Below are positions 13,046 through 22,523 of a DNA stretch of 56,286 bases, in pieces. The stretch's first letter is position 1; each line of letters starts with the position of its first letter. Source of the DNA: a virus; IMG/VR virus record IMGVR_UViG_3300047548_001281, positions 1 to 56,286 of that record, one strand, 5' to 3'. The position numbers and the translations under genes were made by a program. The notes beneath the pieces were generated by a model. It was not told the DNA's origin. It did no database searches and saw only the letters and a program-made list of their open reading frames with translations.

Positions 13046-15937
13046 TTAGTTTCCAACCAATTTGCCTACAGCACCCTTTTTACCAACCTTTTCTGTGGGT
13101 CCTAATTGTCCCGCACGCTTTTGGTTAGCATCCAAATCTTCTGTCACATCAGGATCTTTGCCAGGCCAGCGTTTGACTTCGTGATTACATTTAGTATTGG
13201 AACAATGTAATACTCCATCCCAGTCATCATGGATACTCGTTTCTTTGTATTTTCCTTTTTTACATTTTGTACAAGTAGTACCCATTCGGTCCTTTCCAAG
13301 TAGTTTTGCTTTTCCTTTTTCTTCTGAAACGCCCTCTTCTTCTATATTTTGTTTTTTCATTTGGTGTGCAATGCCTTGGCGCAGAGCTTCCTTGAATCTA
13401 CCTAAATCCACATAATTTCCACTTTTACGCATACGCTTATCAAGTATATTCAGTACGCCTTCAATAGCAGATTCTACACTTGCACCTGGTTTAGAAAAAT
13501 GATGTTTCACGCCTTGACGAATTGCTTCTAATGAACTATAGTCACCTATTTGGTTTTTATGAAATAATCTCTCGACAGTATCAATTATATTTTTTTGAAT
13601 TGGATTATCTTCCAATCCTTCTTCAATATCTTGATTTTGTGTTTTTAGCCAATCCCTATAAGCCTTAGTTTTTATTACAGGATGTCCATCTTGACCTATA
13701 CGAATACCTTCTTTATTAAACTCACCTGGTTTCCCTGTAAATTCAGATGTGCGGCCGCTTCTACGTTGACTAGCATGTCCTTTTCTCACACGACTCATGT
13801 AGTTATAGCCAGCACCTTCATCTAAATCTTCGGAAACGCTTTCTTCTTTTACATCAACGATTTTAGCCATTGAATGATGTTTCATAAACTTTTCTTTGGC
13901 TACACGCTCGCTTTGGGCTTTTACGCGGAACTTTTTGGTTCCACCTTCTGCCAATTCTGCGGTAATGATAAATGACTTGTTTAGATGACTTGCTGCTATT
14001 AAGCCTGAGATATCACTGCCTTCCTCCACACCTTGTTCTTCAGGTAACATACCTTTGGGACCAGTTAAGCCGCCCATTCTTTTGGTATGCTTAATATGAT
14101 GTTTTAAACCAGATTGAAAGCCCAACTCTGCTTTTGTTGGTACACCTTTTTTAGTCATGCGTTTAGCCATATCAGCGGCACCACGCCATGAACCGGGGCG
14201 CGCCCTCAATTCGTCACCTGAATCATCTACATCTTTACCACTACGGTCAATGGCTATTTTTCCCGGGGACATGTCACCATCGTCCCAGTCTGCGTTACGC
14301 CATGTCTTATCTTCTAAATCATCGCTACGCCATTTTGCTGCTTCCGCTACATCTTGGTCAGCGGAAGTTTTTAACTTACCACGCAACTCATCAGCCATCT
14401 TCATATAATGTTGCTTTTTGATATCATTCTTGGTTGCTTTTGCTCGTTGTTCGTAATCACTAATCATTTGCCATAAACGACTTTGTTTATGCTTTTCAGA
14501 GCCTTCCGCCACACCATCTTCATCTAACTTACTATTTTGGTCATGGTAAGCTTTTAGCTTATCGGCCATTTGTTTGCCATATTTTTTAGCTACTTGAGCA
14601 TATGCCATTTGTTTGGCACCTTTTGCTGCCCCTGCAGTTTTAGCAAATTTAGCGTATGTTTGAGTATAAAGGGATCTTACGGCTTGGGGTATTTCAGCTT
14701 CAGTCATTATTTCTTCAGCTAAACCTTTTGTTGCAGCCTCTTTATCCAACTGCGCTTTTCTCTTCATGGTTTCTTTTTTAAGAAGAGGATCTTTTGCGGT
14801 GTCTGGATCTATTAAAATGTCTTGTATAGCTTTTAACCTTGCTTTGTAGTCTTCCTTATCTCTGATAGGGATATTTTCTTCATTGATGTCTAATGCCTCA
14901 CTCATTATAGAGTCTGTCCATTTTACTAACTCCAATGTTTCCACAACTTCAGGAGCTTTCTTATGTAATTTACTTAATATAGGTATAACGCTTTCAATTC
15001 TGGGATCGAGGGTTTCTTGTACGAATAGTTCGTTAAGATCAGTTTGTTCTTCTCCATCCTCAATAAGAGTTGGTGTCCAACTTTCAAAGTAAGCTGTGTA
15101 GCCGCGGCGACCACACATCTTATGTAGCGTTTCGCGTAGAGATTGATAGTGCTTCACGCCTTCAGTAATTAATTCTTGTGCTGATTCATTGAATTGCTTA
15201 TTTTTTGTGGCACGAACGAATCCTGCCATCTTTTGATATTCTTCTACTAATCCAGTAATATGCTTGCCACGCTCATCGTAAGGTGTACCACCTTCTGATA
15301 TATGTCTAGCATACACACGCGCGATACCAGGCTTTGTTGTAGGTATTAAGAATCTTTCACCATTCATATTCTCAACAAAGATTTTAGCGATATTACGATA
15401 ACGTTGCTCGCCTTCTTCAATCTTTCTTGTATGTTGAAGTATAATTTTTGTTGTAGGGATAGCATCACTATAACTGGCGTGCTTGCCCATAGCATAATAA
15501 CCTTCATTTACCTGAGTTGAGGTTAACTTATTGTTCATATTTTCACCTAATTTTTCAGTATGCTTTCTGCGTGCCATGTCTGATACCAAACGATTTTCAT
15601 TGCGTAGTTCAAAACCTAGTTGGCGGCGCTGTGCCCAATTTTTAAGATGCTTTACAAATCCTGTCCAAGTATCATCATATTCTAAATCTGACGTTGCATC
15701 ACTGGGGCTATCTGAAACACTATCTCCATAATAAATTTGCAGTGTTTTAGCACCATCAATTGATATCCAAACCTTACCATAATTTTCGCCATCTTTGATG
15801 AAGTCGAACTTAATTACGGCTGCTTCTTCTGGAACAGGTGTGACTTTACCTTCTACATCTAGAGGTTTAGGGTCAAATCCCCTAGTGCTTAATAGGTCGA
15901 ATAATTTGCGATTGATAGATTCTGAGTTTACTGGCAT
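13046..15937 (-). CDS. large modular protein with candidate protease-cleavage linkers, 963 aa
   Basis: The N-terminal ~115 residues look globular (MPVNSESINRKLFDLLSTRGF ... VKHLKNWAQRR). After that, short modules are separated by acidic linkers such as KIEEGEQ, GVAEGSE, DVAEAAK, GVEEGSD, VSEDLDEGAG, DIEEGLED and EEGVSEEK. Several fit the T4 prohead-protease rule [IL]-x-E followed by G or A (IEE-G, LDE-G). A four-cysteine zinc ribbon (CTKC ... CSNTKC) lies near 895-925, and the tail is NQKRAGQLGPTEKVGKK. It lies between terminase and gene 32. A packaged, processed head protein is my inference; no enzymatic motif is seen. Confidence 0.75.
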   Translation of the reverse strand: MPVNSESINRKLFDLLSTRGFDPKPLDVEGKVTPVPEEAAVIKFDFIKDGENYGKVWISIDGAKTLQIYYGDSVSDSPSDATSDLEYDDTWTGFVKHLKNWAQRRQLGFELRNENRLVSDMARRKHTEKLGENMNNKLTSTQVNEGYYAMGKHASYSDAIPTTKIILQHTRKIEEGEQRYRNIAKIFVENMNGERFLIPTTKPGIARVYARHISEGGTPYDERGKHITGLVEEYQKMAGFVRATKNKQFNESAQELITEGVKHYQSLRETLHKMCGRRGYTAYFESWTPTLIEDGEEQTDLNELFVQETLDPRIESVIPILSKLHKKAPEVVETLELVKWTDSIMSEALDINEENIPIRDKEDYKARLKAIQDILIDPDTAKDPLLKKETMKRKAQLDKEAATKGLAEEIMTEAEIPQAVRSLYTQTYAKFAKTAGAAKGAKQMAYAQVAKKYGKQMADKLKAYHDQNSKLDEDGVAEGSEKHKQSRLWQMISDYEQRAKATKNDIKKQHYMKMADELRGKLKTSADQDVAEAAKWRSDDLEDKTWRNADWDDGDMSPGKIAIDRSGKDVDDSGDELRARPGSWRGAADMAKRMTKKGVPTKAELGFQSGLKHHIKHTKRMGGLTGPKGMLPEEQGVEEGSDISGLIAASHLNKSFIITAELAEGGTKKFRVKAQSERVAKEKFMKHHSMAKIVDVKEESVSEDLDEGAGYNYMSRVRKGHASQRRSGRTSEFTGKPGEFNKEGIRIGQDGHPVIKTKAYRDWLKTQNQDIEEGLEDNPIQKNIIDTVERLFHKNQIGDYSSLEAIRQGVKHHFSKPGASVESAIEGVLNILDKRMRKSGNYVDLGRFKEALRQGIAHQMKKQNIEEEGVSEEKGKAKLLGKDRMGTTCTKCKKGKYKETSIHDDWDGVLHCSNTKCNHEVKRWPGKDPDVTEDLDANQKRAGQLGPTEKVGKKGAVGKLVGN

Positions 15938-15943
15938 AATGAG

Positions 15944-15951
15944 TATTTATC
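15944..15951 (-). promoter_or_regulatory. candidate late promoter (GATAAATA)
   Basis: Minus-strand AAAGATAAATAC, the same 12 bases as upstream of 19628. It ends only six bases before the ATG at 15937, so initiation would be almost leaderless, or the motif is coincidental. Confidence 0.35.
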
Positions 15952-15963
15952 TTTGGAACAATT

Positions 15964-17517
15964 TTAACTTATAATAGCAAAGAAGGGTAAAGGAGCTACA
16001 AATTCATCGTGATCGCGAATTTGTTCCTCTAAGTTTACATGGTAATCACTTAGATGCTGTAGCATTCTAATTACTAACAATGATGCCATTATCAAATCGT
16101 CTGTGTCACCTATTTTAGCAGCATAGCTACCACCTGAGGCAACGAATGCTTTTAACTCACTTATCAACGGTTTGCTGTACAAGGTCATTTTCTTGCTTTC
16201 TAACAATGTTTTAAATTTGGCACATGCCGTCAATTTAACTTTTTGAGTAGTATTGAAGCCTTTGCGTTTCTTTCCTGCTTCGCTTAAGAATATTCCAGGT
16301 ATATTGCTTTCGCCATATTCGTTTAGTGAGATTAAAGCAGCTTCACCTATACTATTATTTTCTATAGAATAATAAAGATTGTTAGGTTCATTTGTGATAT
16401 CAACTATATGCTTGTTGATTTGAGCTAATAATTTGATCTGATTGGGTATATCTGTTTTATTGTGGCGCCATTCACCTACTTGCGTAGTAGTATTTGCTTC
16501 AAATATTTGTATGGCTGCCGGATCTCCCCCAGTACCAAGGCTAGGATCTAATCCTACTACATAAATATTACCCGCTTCAGGTTTTTTATACCATCTAATT
16601 TGACCTATTTTTTCTACAGGATCAATACCTTCTAATTGAATAAGGGTATTTGGATTGATAAGAGTTTCATCAGCAATTAAAAACTTACATTCCATTTCCC
16701 TGGCAAAACGATCTGGACCCAATTGAGCTAACATCTGATCTGCCCATTTTTGATCGCGTTCGGGGTGTTCATGCCAATATGATTGATATGCCTTGAAACC
16801 ATTGACTCCTACATCAGTTTGATTACCATATTCATCTAAACATTTGTTAGCCCCTTTCCAAATTAGTGCGAACTGATCCTCGTCACTATTTGGTGTTGAA
16901 GTAATGATAGCTTTACCACCGGTCGCTAACGTGGGAGTAATAGAGGTCCAGAAAAGTTCTGCTATTGAAGGCCTAACGAAAGCAAACTCGTCTAGATATA
17001 AGAGTGAAATAGACATACCACGACCTGTATTTTCAGTAGTAGTCGCACTAACTATTCGTGAACCGTTTTCAAAGTCCAAGCTACCCTTGTTGTATGTCGT
17101 AACACCAGCTTTTATCCATTTTGGACAGTTTTCATAAGCATATCTAATACGCTGCATGATTTCTTGTGCACCAGTATATTTGTGGGCAGCTATAAGAATA
17201 GTACTATCGGGCACGAACATAGCATACCATAATAGGTATCCCGCGGCGCTGGTTGATTTGCCTGTTTGACGAGGCATCAATGAAATTGAATATCTATAAT
17301 TATGATATGTATGTATTAATCTTTTTTGATAGTCCCAGGGATGATAATGTACAGCACCTTTTGTGGGGTGCTGTATCATAAAAAAGTTATCCATGAAATA
17401 CAGATAACCATTAAAGGGGTCGCAGCATTTTATGAAATCATCTAATGCTTTTTGATCCGGAAAATGTGTTTTTACATATGGATCTTTTATAAAAGAATCT
17501 GTTTTACTCATACCCAT
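15964..17517 (-). CDS. 17: terminase large subunit (gp17-like)
   Basis: 517 aa (T4 gp17 is 610). ATPase domain with Walker A MPRQTGKS at 81-88 and Walker B LLYLDE at 172-177 followed by FAF; coupling motif ITSTPN near 205-210; RNase H-like nuclease domain with VVGLDPSLG (Asp 324) and DTDDLIMASL near the C terminus. It packages DNA into proheads and cuts concatemers. The start is ATG 17517 or the second Met (17511). A hairpin terminator separates it from the upstream methyltransferase. Confidence 0.96.
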   Translation of the reverse strand: MGMSKTDSFIKDPYVKTHFPDQKALDDFIKCCDPFNGYLYFMDNFFMIQHPTKGAVHYHPWDYQKRLIHTYHNYRYSISLMPRQTGKSTSAAGYLLWYAMFVPDSTILIAAHKYTGAQEIMQRIRYAYENCPKWIKAGVTTYNKGSLDFENGSRIVSATTTENTGRGMSISLLYLDEFAFVRPSIAELFWTSITPTLATGGKAIITSTPNSDEDQFALIWKGANKCLDEYGNQTDVGVNGFKAYQSYWHEHPERDQKWADQMLAQLGPDRFAREMECKFLIADETLINPNTLIQLEGIDPVEKIGQIRWYKKPEAGNIYVVGLDPSLGTGGDPAAIQIFEANTTTQVGEWRHNKTDIPNQIKLLAQINKHIVDITNEPNNLYYSIENNSIGEAALISLNEYGESNIPGIFLSEAGKKRKGFNTTQKVKLTACAKFKTLLESKKMTLYSKPLISELKAFVASGGSYAAKIGDTDDLIMASLLVIRMLQHLSDYHVNLEEQIRDHDEFVAPLPFFAIIS

Positions 17518-17545
17518 ATTTATTGTAATAGGTATGGTTTATAGT

Positions 17546-17568
17546 AAAAGGGGCATAAGCCCCCTTTA
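17546..17568 (-). terminator. rho-independent-like terminator
   Basis: Minus strand AAAGGGGGC-TTAT-GCCCCTTTTAC: a GC-rich stem with one bulge followed by a short T-run. It lies between the methyltransferase stop and the terminase start. Confidence 0.65.
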
Positions 17569-17575
17569 ATTTTGA

Positions 17576-18262
17576 TTATTTGATATCTAAAGGTTTTTCT
17601 TTAGTCACTACTAGAGAATAGTGTTTTTCCCTGTAACGGTTTGTTACCTCGCCTTCTTTGATATCAACATCATATTCAACTAATTTAATATAATCTAATT
17701 TAAATCCTGTCCTTACTAAAAGTGCTGTAAGTTGTTCTGAACCTAAAACACTATAATGATTAGCGTTCCATTCATGCTTGCGCTCGCAGTCTGGTGCAGG
17801 AACTTCAATATACATCTTACCATATTGTTTTAGTAATCTGTTATATTCTATCAATGAAAATATTGGATAAGGACTATGCTCTAGTGCATGACGCAAGAAT
17901 ATAAAATCCACACTTTCGTCGGCGTATCCTTTATGTTGAGGTAAAAAGCTTAGGTCGTACATTTCAACATGATGGCCATTTTTCTTACAAACATCAATAT
18001 CTGCTTGACTCAATGTAATACCAGTCATGTTAGTGTATCCCCGACCTTTCATTAAATCCATAAAATATCCTGGCCCGCAACCTAAATCTAGTATCCTAGC
18101 GTCTTTGGGTAAACTTAGGGGTTCAACGTGTGTTTTAACTGCCTCTAAAGTCAATGATTTATGTAAGTTACTATCACCCTCATCATAAAGATGATTGGCA
18201 TATAGCCATTCTTGGTAAAATCTAATTTTGATGGGGTCAAATACTTTGGTAATATCTATCAT
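17576..18262 (-). CDS. class I SAM-dependent methyltransferase, 228 aa
   Basis: The Rossmann SAM-binding motif I is ILDLGCGPGYF (about residues 56-66), followed by an acidic turn and FIFLRHALEHSPYP (motif IV region), typical of the Methyltransf_11/25 clan. The substrate cannot be told. The ATG at 18262 is preceded by AGGATTG; an upstream TTG at 18268 is less likely. A TATAAAATA late-like element lies upstream. Confidence 0.88.
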   Translation of the reverse strand: MIDITKVFDPIKIRFYQEWLYANHLYDEGDSNLHKSLTLEAVKTHVEPLSLPKDARILDLGCGPGYFMDLMKGRGYTNMTGITLSQADIDVCKKNGHHVEMYDLSFLPQHKGYADESVDFIFLRHALEHSPYPIFSLIEYNRLLKQYGKMYIEVPAPDCERKHEWNANHYSVLGSEQLTALLVRTGFKLDYIKLVEYDVDIKEGEVTNRYREKHYSLVVTKEKPLDIK

Positions 18263-18313
18263 ATGCAATCCTATATTTTATAAGATTACTTATTACATGT
18301 ACTAGGGTAGAAA

Positions 18314-18685
18314 TTATTTTTTATAGCCCTTGAAAGGCTTTACAGGACTTTGTATATTGGTATCAGATAGCTCTTCGCTTTCCATGTTGCCTTTATTTAG
18401 GTCTTCTATTTTAGGAATTCCCACGGTTTCATATGCCATATTAAGCATGTCTTGTTCTGCTTTAGTATAGGGATGAGCAGAGTTGTATTTGCCTATCCAA
18501 CTTTCTGCAGGTGATTGAGCATAAGTTTTACCATCGGTTGATGCTACCGCCATCATGACTCGGTTTAGCATATAAACTCTGTCAAAGGTGCTATCAGTAA
18601 ATTTATTTAATCCTCTAGTGGCTACCTGCTGATGGTCCGAAAGTTTTCCTTTTTTAGCTTCGTTAATAAATTCTTTAGCTCTCAT
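18314..18685 (-). CDS. putative internal head protein with capsid-targeting N terminus, 123 aa
   Basis: The N terminus MRAKEFINEAKKGK resembles the capsid-targeting sequence of T4 internal proteins (M-K-T-Y-Q-E-F-I-A-E-A), which ends in an [IL]-x-E prohead-protease site; here I-N-E precedes A. The C-terminal PVKPFKGYKK matches the tail of the neighbour at 18682. Basic, helical middle. If the analogy holds, it is packaged in the head and ejected with DNA. ATGA overlap with the neighbour. Confidence 0.65.
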   Translation of the reverse strand: MRAKEFINEAKKGKLSDHQQVATRGLNKFTDSTFDRVYMLNRVMMAVASTDGKTYAQSPAESWIGKYNSAHPYTKAEQDMLNMAYETVGIPKIEDLNKGNMESEELSDTNIQSPVKPFKGYKK

Positions 18686-19083
18686 CGCTTGTATCCTTTA
18701 AAGGGTTTCAATGGTGAGGTTTTAGTTGTATCAGGAACTTCACTACTATTGTTAGAAGCTATTTGAATTTTTCCTTTTTTATTGACCTTTTTTAATGCAG
18801 CGTCGATTACTTTTTCTAAATTAGTATCGTAGCTAACAACAATTTGATTTTCTCCCCAAGAACTTTCAGGTCGAAAGTCAGGCTTGAATCCATTACTAAT
18901 ATGGTCATCACCTGAAGTTCCTCGCACATCGGCAATAGCAACACCAAATCTATACAAGTCATAAAAATCATTGTTTTTTAATTCAGGTATAACAAATGCT
19001 TGAGGTAAGGATGCGCTGACGAGGTCCAAATAATCATGGGCGTCTTGTAATTTGCTTTCGCTGATAAATTCACGGGCTCTCAT
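18682..19083 (-). CDS. putative internal head protein, paralogue, 133 aa
   Basis: The N terminus MRAREFISESKLQ and C terminus PLKPFKGYKR match the neighbouring gene at both ends while the middles differ (here a compact alpha/beta-like domain with DLYRFGVAIADVRGTSG). I-S-E is a candidate prohead-protease site. Shared ends with divergent centres is the pattern of T4 internal proteins carrying different cargo. Confidence 0.65.
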   Translation of the reverse strand: MRAREFISESKLQDAHDYLDLVSASLPQAFVIPELKNNDFYDLYRFGVAIADVRGTSGDDHISNGFKPDFRPESSWGENQIVVSYDTNLEKVIDAALKKVNKKGKIQIASNNSSEVPDTTKTSPLKPFKGYKR

Positions 19084-19085
19084 TA

Positions 19086-19628
19086 TTACTCAGTAGATAA
19101 GTTTAAACCATTTTCGGTTGTCAATGTGCTACCCGTAGTATAGCCATCAGGTTGAATAGCTAGTCCAAGAGTTTGATCTCCTGCATAGTATGTAACCTGC
19201 GCTGATACAAAATGTAGTAATGTAGTGTTAAGAAGGGGATTTGCCATCAATCTTACATTTCCTTCGGATACATCCATTTCATATCTAGTACAAGGTGCAC
19301 CGTTGAACAAAGTGCTGTGCCCTGTCCATCGTACATTACTATAATTGTTCATTATTGCTGCATTTATTGTAATGTTCTGCGTGTCTTGACTATTGAGATT
19401 GCTTGTGTCGATCTGTAATGTTGCTTGTGTAAACTGATTTACAGGACATTCCCAAATTACCTGATTAGGTGTTAATCCTACCGAATAAGCTTCACTAGTA
19501 GAGAAATCAGTTGCAAATAATTTAGCAAAATTATTGTTAATCTTTCCAAAGGCAACACGAAGTGGGTCACCTTGTCCATCATTGGGTAACGCACCAATAT
19601 TAATAATTTCTTGCTGTTGTTGTGCCAT
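19086..19628 (-). CDS. predicted virion structural protein, 180 aa
   Basis: The N terminus has INIGALPNDGQGDPLRVAFG followed by KINNNFAKLF, a motif that recurs in T4-type phage fibre and baseplate-associated proteins. The rest is beta-rich (repeated short strands with N, T, S), fitting a tail or fibre component. It starts at ATG 19628 about 22 bp after a GATAAATAC late motif. Confidence 0.7.
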   Translation of the reverse strand: MAQQQQEIINIGALPNDGQGDPLRVAFGKINNNFAKLFATDFSTSEAYSVGLTPNQVIWECPVNQFTQATLQIDTSNLNSQDTQNITINAAIMNNYSNVRWTGHSTLFNGAPCTRYEMDVSEGNVRLMANPLLNTTLLHFVSAQVTYYAGDQTLGLAIQPDGYTTGSTLTTENGLNLSTE

Positions 19629-19650
19629 AGAAGGTATCCCAGTAGTATTG

Positions 19651-19658
19651 TATTTATC
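19651..19658 (-). promoter_or_regulatory. candidate late promoter (GATAAATA)
   Basis: Minus-strand CAAAGATAAATAC, 22 bp upstream of the structural gene start at 19628, a suitable leader length. Confidence 0.5.
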
Positions 19659-19680
19659 TTTGGGATAATGATTTATAACT

Positions 19681-19953
19681 TCACTTATTTAAGTTGTCGT
19701 ATATTGATTTTTGTTCTTTATACCAGTTCTGCCATTCTGATACTAAATCAGCACAATTATGGTATTTTTCGTAATTACTGCGTACAGTCTGCATGAATTC
19801 GGACAATAAAACCGTGTCTTTGTCTATAGTTTTCAAAGGTCCACAAGCTTCCATTAATACATCAGGTGGGGTCGGAAATTTAGGACTTATAGGTACATGT
19901 GTTTGACAACCTACTAATAAAACTATAGATAATGTTGCGATTACTAATTTCAT
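19681..19953 (-). CDS. outer-membrane lipoprotein spanin (o-spanin) candidate, 90 aa
   Basis: Lipoprotein signal peptide with lipobox LVGC (Cys 16), then a proline-containing linker (HVPISPKFPTPPD) and a helical C terminus. Size and layout match Rz1-type outer spanins, which link to an inner spanin to disrupt the outer membrane during lysis. ATGA overlap with the upstream membrane protein supports a spanin pair. Confidence 0.72.
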   Translation of the reverse strand: MKLVIATLSIVLLVGCQTHVPISPKFPTPPDVLMEACGPLKTIDKDTVLLSEFMQTVRSNYEKYHNCADLVSEWQNWYKEQKSIYDNLNK

Positions 19954-20453
19954 TTCTTTGCTGACCTTGTAGCTAAACTATTATGTTCTTTTGTGTCGAT
20001 AGCAGTATTAGGAGTTAATACCTCATCAATTGATTTATTTTGTGCAGCGGCATTGTGCGATATAATTACTTCTTTAGGTATTTCACATTTATCGTTGTAC
20101 TTAACTACTTCACGGTCTATGTACTCTACAACTGCCTTGCCCTTTTCTTTAACTACTTCTCTTTTAGTTACTACTCGGGTAACTACTTCAGTATTAATTT
20201 TTTCACTTTGAGTTTCGGCGTTAGCTAATTTAACTTTTAAATCTGCCACTTCTTTTTCTAAATCAGCTTTCACTGATAGACCACCTTGCAAGTAAACACC
20301 TAATGTCAATACTAAAACGCTTATAACTTGTATAGGAAAAGAGTATTGTTTAATAAAAGGTATGAAATTTAGAACGAACCCCGCTAAGGTACCTATTATA
20401 CCTATACCAAGTATAATATGATATACGAAATCTGGAAATTCTAATAGCCACAT
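19950..20453 (-). CDS. inner-membrane spanin-like / lysis protein, 167 aa
   Basis: Hydrophobic N-terminal half with two or three spans (about 8-30, 34-60), then a periplasmic-type coiled coil (VKADLEKEVADLKVKLANAETQ) and a charged region (VVTRVVTKREVVKEKGK). It is coupled to the o-spanin by ATGA. More transmembrane spans than classical Rz; a combined holin/i-spanin is possible. A GATAAATA motif (20459-20466) lies just before the ATG. Confidence 0.65.
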   Translation of the reverse strand: MWLLEFPDFVYHIILGIGIIGTLAGFVLNFIPFIKQYSFPIQVISVLVLTLGVYLQGGLSVKADLEKEVADLKVKLANAETQSEKINTEVVTRVVTKREVVKEKGKAVVEYIDREVVKYNDKCEIPKEVIISHNAAAQNKSIDEVLTPNTAIDTKEHNSLATRSAKK

Positions 20454-20461
20454 GATAATAT

Positions 20462-21424
20462 TTATCTCACTTTAGTGGCCATCATATCCAATCCTGGACA
20501 CGTACATGAACTTTTTGTGCATATTGTAGGATCTTTTTGAAATATCATTTCAGCAGAATCTAAATCAGTAATAGGTCCATCTACCTCACATACTCCCTTA
20601 AATATAGTTTTATGATCTATTCTCAAAATATTCACGCCTATATCACATTTCCATCCCTTATATATATTTTCCCCATTTTTGATAATGGTTTGAGGATTGA
20701 TAATACGCTGAGTTAAATCGTCATAGGTTATTTTCAATGCAGTGTTTATACCAGGTCTTTTACCTTGAACTTTTGTTATTATTTTTTTGCTCAATTTAGA
20801 ATCGAATTCTTTGAGTTTCAATAGCTGTTCTTCCGTACAAGTTGAATCGACATCATAAAACGCATCCCTCATGTCATTGATGCTTACATACGCACCTGTA
20901 TTTTCTAATATTTCACTGGCTGCATCAATTGCTGCATCTATTGTGTTTTCTGAATGAGTAACTAAACATGATGTAATTACAGGAACATTATGAAATAAAT
21001 TAAGTATTTCAATTATATGTCTATAATCAGAAGTCATATCAGGGTGATAGGAAATAGTTAGAAAATCCACTGTATTGCTTGCTTGCAATTCCTTCCACCA
21101 TCTCAATGTCCGGGACCCGTTTGATACTAAACTAATATAAGCACCTCGCTTTTTAAAATAATCCATCAATTCTATTAAATTAGGAAATAATGTTGGTTCC
21201 CCACCGGTAAACTGGATCCATAGTGGTTCACCACTACATGAGTTTATAATCTTATCGGCGTATATTTTATATGTTTCTAAATCAAACCATCTATCAGATC
21301 CATCTTTGTGCTTGGATCCGCAAAAACGACAATTATAGTTACAAACATTATGTATTTTCCATTCCACAAATTTATATTTTTGTGTAAATACCTTTTCTAC
21401 TTTGATAGGAAATATTTTTTTCAT
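20462..21424 (-). CDS. radical SAM enzyme, 320 aa
   Basis: The CxxxCxxC [4Fe-4S]-SAM motif is at residues 28, 32 and 35 (CNYNCRFC), followed by a TGGEPTLFP motif (GGE for SAM binding). The C terminus is cysteine-rich (KCDIG ... CEVDG ... CTKSSCTCPG), suggesting an auxiliary Fe-S cluster as in SPASM/Twitch enzymes. Substrate unknown. It follows a PLP aminotransferase and an epimerase, so a modified sugar or small-molecule pathway is likely. An upstream TTG at 21442 is the alternative start. Confidence 0.87.
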   Translation of the reverse strand: MKKIFPIKVEKVFTQKYKFVEWKIHNVCNYNCRFCGSKHKDGSDRWFDLETYKIYADKIINSCSGEPLWIQFTGGEPTLFPNLIELMDYFKKRGAYISLVSNGSRTLRWWKELQASNTVDFLTISYHPDMTSDYRHIIEILNLFHNVPVITSCLVTHSENTIDAAIDAASEILENTGAYVSINDMRDAFYDVDSTCTEEQLLKLKEFDSKLSKKIITKVQGKRPGINTALKITYDDLTQRIINPQTIIKNGENIYKGWKCDIGVNILRIDHKTIFKGVCEVDGPITDLDSAEMIFQKDPTICTKSSCTCPGLDMMATKVR

Positions 21425-21428
21425 AGAA

Positions 21429-22523
21429 TTATTTAGCTGCAAATTTACTTACATAGTCAGCAATTGTTTCTACTTCACTATCAGATAATTCAGAATAAAT
21501 GGGTAGGCTAATAACACCCTGCAATAACATTACACTTACACTCATCAAGTCGGGTTTGATTAGATCCCTTGATATAGGTAAATTGCTCAAAGCATGTTTA
21601 TAATGAATTTTAGCCTCTACTCCTTTGGTTTTTAGATAAGAATTCAGTTCATTTCTTTTTTCTGTATATAGGACAAATTTTTGATCCGAATGCTTTTCTA
21701 TATTGGCTGATAAACATTTTATAGGCAAATTTTTGAATCTTTCTAAGTAATATTTTCTTATTTGTTGCCTACGTTCTTGCCAACGATCTATATAATTTGT
21801 TCTTACTAAGATTTGAGCGCAGTCTTGTTCGCTCATTTTGCTATTAGTTCCAACAATTTCGTGACTGCCTCTAGCATTGTCACGATATAATCTTGCATAA
21901 TCATATAGTGCTTGGTTATTTGTCACAATAGCTCCACCATTACCACTGCTAGGTAAATTTTTAGTAGGATCGAATGAGATAGCCATACCTAATCCCACAT
22001 CACCCTCAGCCACTAACCAATGTTGAGCACCATCTACTATAACATGATTATAGCTTACTTCTTTATCAAAATGGGGCTTTGCCCCATAAATACCTACCAA
22101 ACAAATTATATACTCATTATTTCCTGCCGCACTACCATAATTTATAATGCCTCGGTTATCGGTATCACATAATTCTACTGTCCATCCTGCCATCAAAAAT
22201 GAATTCAAAGTGGCAGGATATGTTATATTGGGTATCAGAGCAACTTCTTTTTTTTTAGCGTTAGGCCTAATTTTATCGTACTGATGGGCTCTAAATCTAG
22301 CTATAATTTCCAATGCTTGAGAACCACTATGAACTGTTAGAGCAAATTTAGTTTTTGTTTTTTGTGTTAGCCAAGCCTCAAGTGTACTTGTATAATGGCC
22401 AGCCACTAAAATACCATCGCGGAGTGCAGAATCGGTAGCACTCAATAATTCGTCTTTTAGATTAGCGTATTGTCTTGCTAACCCGAAATGGGGAATTTTG
22501 TAACCACTGGTAATATTTTTCAA
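21429..22523 (-). CDS. DegT/DnrJ/EryC1-family PLP aminotransferase, 364 aa
   Basis: Fold type I sugar aminotransferase: SGSQALEI near 66-73, a GAQHW segment for PLP, and the Schiff-base lysine in SFDPTKNLPSSGNGG (Lys 188). These enzymes usually aminate nucleotide keto-sugars. Only a TTG start (22523, after GAGGAAGGA) gives the expected N terminus, overlapping the epimerase end by 62 bp. It sits between an epimerase and a radical SAM gene. Confidence 0.87.
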   Translation of the reverse strand: MKNITSGYKIPHFGLARQYANLKDELLSATDSALRDGILVAGHYTSTLEAWLTQKTKTKFALTVHSGSQALEIIARFRAHQYDKIRPNAKKKEVALIPNITYPATLNSFLMAGWTVELCDTDNRGIINYGSAAGNNEYIICLVGIYGAKPHFDKEVSYNHVIVDGAQHWLVAEGDVGLGMAISFDPTKNLPSSGNGGAIVTNNQALYDYARLYRDNARGSHEIVGTNSKMSEQDCAQILVRTNYIDRWQERRQQIRKYYLERFKNLPIKCLSANIEKHSDQKFVLYTEKRNELNSYLKTKGVEAKIHYKHALSNLPISRDLIKPDLMSVSVMLLQGVISLPIYSELSDSEVETIADYVSKFAAK

